Shown here piece after piece: positions 3,596 through 7,039 of a stretch of 7,039 bases of DNA. Position numbers and translations under genes: made by a program. The notes beneath the pieces were generated by a model. It saw only the letters and a list, made by a program, of their open reading frames with translations. It was not told where the DNA came from and did not search any database. Numbering within the stretch: position 1 is the first letter of the stretch; every line of letters begins with the position of its first letter. The stretch comes from Microcaldota archaeon (GTDB taxonomy: Archaea > Micrarchaeota > Micrarchaeia > Norongarragalinales > UBA97): NCBI GenBank assembly GCA_016217775.1, contig JACRGG010000067.1, forward strand, positions 1 to 7,039, written 5' to 3'.

Positions 3596-5842
3596 ATGCG
3601 CAAAACACGGTCATTATTTTTTCTTATCGTAATAGCGCTAGCTACGTTAGTTTACGCCGCAGTTGACTCGCGAGAGGATTCTGCTCAAATCGTGTCTTTT
3701 GCCTACTCTAATGGAACTACTTTCGAGGCTCTCAAATACAATCGGGTGATGGAATCGCCCGGATTGGTTTACCCACCGCAGAGCTACTCGCTTCCCATTC
3801 CATTGAATGCGGAGAATCTATTGGTTACGGAAAAAACCGTTGACCCCGTGCTCAAGAACTTGGGAGCGCAGGTGCAGGGCAAGGCGGATTACTCTCTCGC
3901 GTCTTTTACTACAATGCAGCAAGTAAATTACGGGGATGACTACCCGGTTTACTTGACGTACTTTGAGAAGCGAAATCCCTCGCGGCTTGAAAAAGAGTTT
4001 ACTTTCTCCCGCGTTTTGTTCATTAATTCCCTGGTTAAGAAAACCGTTTTTGAAGTCAACTTGCCTCCAGCAAGCGTTTTAATCAGCGCGAAGCCCGCGT
4101 ACGTTGTTTCGGGAAGCAAAATTACTTTTGTCGTCACCGACTCTACGCCGGTTGAAGTGAAAGTGGTTTACTCCGACTCTAATTACTCGACTAATGCAGA
4201 CGAGCCGGTTTCCTCAATGCACTACTCGATTAATTCCCCGGGGGAAAACACGGGTTACTTCACTGGCCTTTTAGCCAAAGCCGATTCGGGCTTTGATTGG
4301 CTAAAGAAATTACGCAACGAATCAAACGGAATGGATAAGTACGAGCTGGAGTTGTTCGAGAACACTGCGTTTGATTTCGCGACGGGGTACTACTCGCAGG
4401 GGAAAATCAGCTTGAAGCAGTCGAGCGTGCTTAAAAGCGAGTCCGAGGCGCTTGCAACGATTTACCACGAGACTAGCCACGCGGTCAACTCGGAGTATTA
4501 CGAGGATAAGAACCCGTCATCGAGTTGGTTCGAGGAAGGCCTCGCCGAGTTTTTGTCGCAAAAAACTTTGGAGAAGCAAGGATTGGATTACTCCAGGCTC
4601 TCGCGCTACGAGCAGATTGCAAATTCCTGCAGCCAAAGCGACTTGGCGTTCATTGAAAGCTGGAAGAAGAACTGCACGCGATGCAACTACCAGAAAATCG
4701 TGCAGTGCGGCTCGACTAGTTTGGATGAAGACACGCTTGGCTACGTTTACTCGACTACGATTTTAAACCAAATAACCCGAAAGTACGGGGTTGACTCGAT
4801 TCCTAAAGTATTGCGGCTATTGCGCGAGAACAAAATTAAGCTTCTCGAGGACAATAAGCTGTTCAACAACCAATTGAATTACTTGCTTTACGAAGCAAGC
4901 AACCGCTCGGACGAAAACATTTTGAGGCCATACTACATTAACGCGGACTCGTTTTCTGATTCGCTGAAGGCGTTGGAGAACGCGACTGGCAGGATAAAAT
5001 TTTTGGAGGAGACTACTCCAAGCAACTTCTCTAACGAAAAGGCGTTGAGGGACGCGGCGAAGAAAATATTCTTGCGTGGAAACTACTCGCGCGCGCAAGA
5101 CGAGCTTGTTTTAGTCAATAAGCTGGTTGATGAATTGGAGAAAACTCGCTTGAACACGCTTATGGAATTGATTAACTCGAGTTCGCGAATAAGCGCTGAT
5201 GAAACAAAGTTTGGAAAACAGTTTTTCTCGAAAACAAGGGAAGTTTTTTCCTCAAGCAACGCTAGTTACTGGCGCGGGGATTACAATAATTCAATGGAAG
5301 AGGCAGGCAATGCCTTGGAACAAGCAAGCCGGACAATCGAGTTGATTAATGAATTTAGGCTAAAGCAAGAAAACTTGGAGAATTCAATTGAATTAGCATC
5401 GAAAGAATTTGGCGAGGTTCACTTTAGGCAAAGCGGGGAGAACCTCGCGGGCATTAAATCTGTTTTTGAATTGGGTAACGCCGAGGAGGGCTTGGTGAAA
5501 ATAATTAATGAAACCACTGATTTTGAAGGGGTTGTTATTAGAGTCAATTCGACTAACGAGTTGGTTAAGCAGTCTAGGGAAAGCGCTGGCGCGGAGAATC
5601 AATTAGTTTACGGATTATTCTTGGGGCAGGCTAATGAGTTGGTGGAGAAGGCAAGCTCGAGTTTTAAGCAAGGCGATTTGGCGCAAAGCCAAGCTTACTC
5701 GGCGCAAGTCCAGCCCGCAGTCGAGGGCGCTAAGGCAACCGCTAATCTTGCTTATGCTATAATACTGCTTGCGGGCTTTGCTTACTCGCTTAGGAAGAAA
5801 CTGATGAAAACCGCTAAAAAATTGTTGAAAAAACGCAAGTAA
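3596..5842 (+). CDS. Secreted, membrane-anchored gluzincin metallopeptidase (peptidase MA-like)
   Basis: This 748-residue protein starts with a signal peptide (MRKTRSLFFLIVIALATLVYA, cleavage likely after A21). The region 25-225 is mostly beta-rich. A zinc peptidase domain follows: HETSH (291-295) gives ligands H291 and H295 and catalytic E292, and WFEEGLAEFLS (311-321) gives the third ligand E314. This is the HExxH...EGLAE layout of peptidase MA-like gluzincins. All four cysteines (345, 360, 363, 371) fall directly after the active site. Residues 450-710 are helical with repeated G-[DN]-[YL]-x4-5 motifs. A transmembrane helix (about 715-732) and a Lys/Arg-rich tail place the bulk outside the cell. 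Thirteen NxS/T sequons suggest glycosylation. Substrate and partners are unknown. Transcription is probably from its own leaderless promoter. The fold class is fairly sure and the biological role is not. Confidence 0.82.
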   Translation: MRKTRSLFFLIVIALATLVYAAVDSREDSAQIVSFAYSNGTTFEALKYNRVMESPGLVYPPQSYSLPIPLNAENLLVTEKTVDPVLKNLGAQVQGKADYSLASFTTMQQVNYGDDYPVYLTYFEKRNPSRLEKEFTFSRVLFINSLVKKTVFEVNLPPASVLISAKPAYVVSGSKITFVVTDSTPVEVKVVYSDSNYSTNADEPVSSMHYSINSPGENTGYFTGLLAKADSGFDWLKKLRNESNGMDKYELELFENTAFDFATGYYSQGKISLKQSSVLKSESEALATIYHETSHAVNSEYYEDKNPSSSWFEEGLAEFLSQKTLEKQGLDYSRLSRYEQIANSCSQSDLAFIESWKKNCTRCNYQKIVQCGSTSLDEDTLGYVYSTTILNQITRKYGVDSIPKVLRLLRENKIKLLEDNKLFNNQLNYLLYEASNRSDENILRPYYINADSFSDSLKALENATGRIKFLEETTPSNFSNEKALRDAAKKIFLRGNYSRAQDELVLVNKLVDELEKTRLNTLMELINSSSRISADETKFGKQFFSKTREVFSSSNASYWRGDYNNSMEEAGNALEQASRTIELINEFRLKQENLENSIELASKEFGEVHFRQSGENLAGIKSVFELGNAEEGLVKIINETTDFEGVVIRVNSTNELVKQSRESAGAENQLVYGLFLGQANELVEKASSSFKQGDLAQSQAYSAQVQPAVEGAKATANLAYAIILLAGFAYSLRKKLMKTAKKLLKKRK

Positions 5843-5885
5843 GCGCCCCGCGGATTATTCGACGCGATTTATTGCGTTGGACGCG

Positions 5886-5899
5886 GCCTTGCGGAAGGC
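5886..5899. repeat. Short GC hairpin
   Basis: GCCTT-gcgg-AAGGC can form a 5-bp stem with a 4-nt loop, just after the metallopeptidase gene and before the larger inverted repeat. No T-run follows it directly, so terminator function is doubtful. Confidence 0.3.
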
Positions 5900-5904
5900 G
5901 TTTA

Positions 5905-5946
5905 GTGCCGTAAATAAATGTTTACGTAAAAACGCATTTACGGCAC
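5905..5946. repeat. 11-bp perfect inverted repeat with inner palindrome
   Basis: GTGCCGTAAAT (5905-5915) and ATTTACGGCAC (5936-5946) are perfect inverted copies around 20 nt, whose centre holds the palindrome TTTACGTAAA (5921-5930). It could be a transcript-end hairpin, a regulator site or the scar of a small element. No transposase or target duplication is visible beside it. Confidence 0.65.
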
Positions 5947-6136
5947 GAACGACATTGAGGAAGTTTTTCAAGCTGGCGCTGGAGTCAACTGCAAGTTGTT
6001 TGCCGGAAGAAGAAAGTTGGTTGAAGAACTAGCAGAAAAGTTTCCAAGATTAATTTACCGAAAGAATATTTTGGAAACCCGATGCGAAACTCAAGGCGCG
6101 TTGAAAAAGTTCTCCAGAATAACGCGTTTGGGCTAA
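5930..6136 (+). pseudogene. Open frame without a start codon, possible gene remnant (68 codons)
   Basis: After a stop at 5927, 68 codons stay open, with protein-like content such as NDIEEVFQAGAGVNCKLF and VEELAEKFPRLIYRKN. There is no ATG or GTG in the frame and no ribosome site. Its TAA overlaps the stop of the convergent nucleotidyltransferase gene (CTAA, 6133-6136). I do not recognise the sequence. It may be the C-terminal end of a gene that lost its front at the inverted repeat. A minus-strand frame of similar length also stays open here (ending ...NAINRVE near 5858), so chance is possible. Confidence 0.35.
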
Positions 6137-7026
6137 GCAACTTCTTTCACTATTTTTTCAAGCAAAGGCGTAAGCGTGCTCTCGACGAACTTGCGCAGCT
6201 CTGCCTCGTTAAGTGGAGCGATGTAAATTTCGCGTTCGTTCAAGGCTTCTTCAGCCAATTGCTTCAAATAAGCCGGGAGGTTCCTCTTTCGTTCCCCGAA
6301 AATGCGGGAGTAAGCTGGAGCGCTTTTAATCAGGCGAGTTATTTTGCCAAGTGCTTTCCTGTCTTCCGATATGGTATGCAAATCAACGGATTTCTTGAGG
6401 TGAAGGAGATCTATTAAGTCGCGCGGCTTTGCCAAGTCCCTCCTCGTGAGAATCGCCGCAAACTTTTCGCACGCGATTTCTTCAGGAGAATAACAAGGCA
6501 GTACAAGCCTGGCGTAATAGGCGGAAAAAATACTCGGATAGAGAACCGAGAGTTTTTTGCCCTCATTGCGGCCGATTTTTATGGAGAACACCTCCCTGTG
6601 CACTATGGGAAAAGCCAGTTCCTGCGAAAAATTCACGGAAAGGACGAGTTTGCTTGAATTGCATATGAGATCCCACTTCATCAGCCTTCCTCCAAAAGTG
6701 CCGTAGTGCTTGCCTGCCGTAACGCCTGTTTCAGATAGCGGCCCGAGGTACAGGCGTGAAAAAGTTTTATAGAAGGCGCGCGATTGCCGCGTAGTCCATA
6801 CAAAATCCAAGTCTTCGCTGAAGCGATAGTAGCCAAAAAGCGTTCGCGTGATGCACGTTCCGCCCTTAAAGACTAGCTTGTCTTGAAGTTCCCTGCTTGA
6901 ATACAATTTCTCCAGAACCAGTTTCTGCCAAACATCTTTCTCAACCAAATTGTTTGAATAGCCAGTAAGCCTACTAAGCTCGGCAACAAATCGCTGCAAG
7001 TTAATCTCTTCAAACATTTCTACCAC
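6133..7026 (-). CDS. AbiEii-type nucleotidyltransferase (type IV toxin-like)
   Basis: This 297-residue protein matches the AbiEii/COG2253 nucleotidyltransferase family. VFKGGTCITR (52-61) is the GG[T/S] nucleotide-binding motif, and RFSEDLDFVW (68-77) carries the D72-x-D74 metal pair. PEEIACEKFAAILTRRDLAKPRDLIDLL (181-208) has the conserved AxEK and RDLxDL elements of the C-terminal part. In type IV systems the enzyme is a toxin that modifies tRNA or another target, and AbiEi antagonises and represses it. The gene would be preceded by AbiEi beyond the right edge. The start is either GTG at 7026 or ATG at 7017. The ATG seems better, since family members begin close to the LSRxTG segment, and GTGGT lies just upstream. 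The frame is open to the window edge, so an earlier start is also possible. The gene is convergent with the metallopeptidase. Confidence 0.88.
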   Translation of the reverse strand: MVEMFEEINLQRFVAELSRLTGYSNNLVEKDVWQKLVLEKLYSSRELQDKLVFKGGTCITRTLFGYYRFSEDLDFVWTTRQSRAFYKTFSRLYLGPLSETGVTAGKHYGTFGGRLMKWDLICNSSKLVLSVNFSQELAFPIVHREVFSIKIGRNEGKKLSVLYPSIFSAYYARLVLPCYSPEEIACEKFAAILTRRDLAKPRDLIDLLHLKKSVDLHTISEDRKALGKITRLIKSAPAYSRIFGERKRNLPAYLKQLAEEALNEREIYIAPLNEAELRKFVESTLTPLLEKIVKEVA

Positions 7027-7039
7027 GAGCCAAGTCCGC

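Noticed and set aside
4452..4766. Plus-strand frame of 104 codons inside the metallopeptidase gene
   Set aside because: Its translation is very rich in Arg/Thr/Ser, typical of a shifted frame, and the HExxH frame is clearly the coding one.
5905..5946. Terminal inverted repeat of an insertion sequence
   Set aside because: The arms are only 20 nt apart, and no transposase or target-site duplication is visible in the window.
6082..6417. Plus-strand ATG frame of 111 codons opposite the AbiEii gene
   Set aside because: It is antisense to the conserved C-terminal part of the nucleotidyltransferase and has no ribosome site.

Overview
The window looks archaeal, most likely from a small-genome lineage of the DPANN type, though nothing here fixes the phylum. 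The signs are AT-rich boxes of the TTTAWATA type upstream of genes instead of bacterial -35/-10 pairs, and a GGTG-type ribosome site at several starts. Two genes have a TATA-like box so close to the ATG that their mRNAs should be leaderless. There are also two vapBC modules of types common in archaea: a DUF217-like antitoxin, and a ribbon-helix-helix antitoxin with a PIN toxin.

Layout from left to right. Positions 1-220, minus strand: the N-terminal part of an FAD-binding ferredoxin-NADP reductase-type oxidoreductase, running off the left edge. It is divergent from pepA (323-1744), a complete M17 leucyl aminopeptidase with all metal and catalytic residues. A short region with a 17-bp palindrome and T-runs ends pepA. 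Two toxin-antitoxin operons follow in tandem, vapBC1 (1957-2558) and vapBC2 (2912-3570). Each has a 4-nt ATGA overlap between antitoxin and toxin. Their protein families differ, but each is preceded by the same roughly 42-bp module: a 25-bp near-identical repeat, then a TATA-like box at exactly the same spacing. Each also has its own, different, operator-like repeat next to the antitoxin start. A small unassigned ORF lies between the operons.

Then comes a large secreted, C-terminally membrane-anchored gluzincin metallopeptidase (3596-5842). It has an HExxH...EGLAE site, an isolated four-cysteine cluster, many N-glycosylation sequons and a repetitive helical stalk. Its promoter overlaps the vapC2 stop codon. 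After it, 5843-6132 holds an 11-bp inverted repeat and an open frame without an ATG, perhaps a gene remnant. The last gene (6133-7026, minus) is an AbiEii-type nucleotidyltransferase; any AbiEi-like partner would lie beyond the right edge.

Overall this is an accessory, toxin-antitoxin/defence-like stretch between a housekeeping peptidase and other genes. The most notable feature is the promoter module shared by two unrelated vapBC operons. The large surface peptidase of unknown target comes second.
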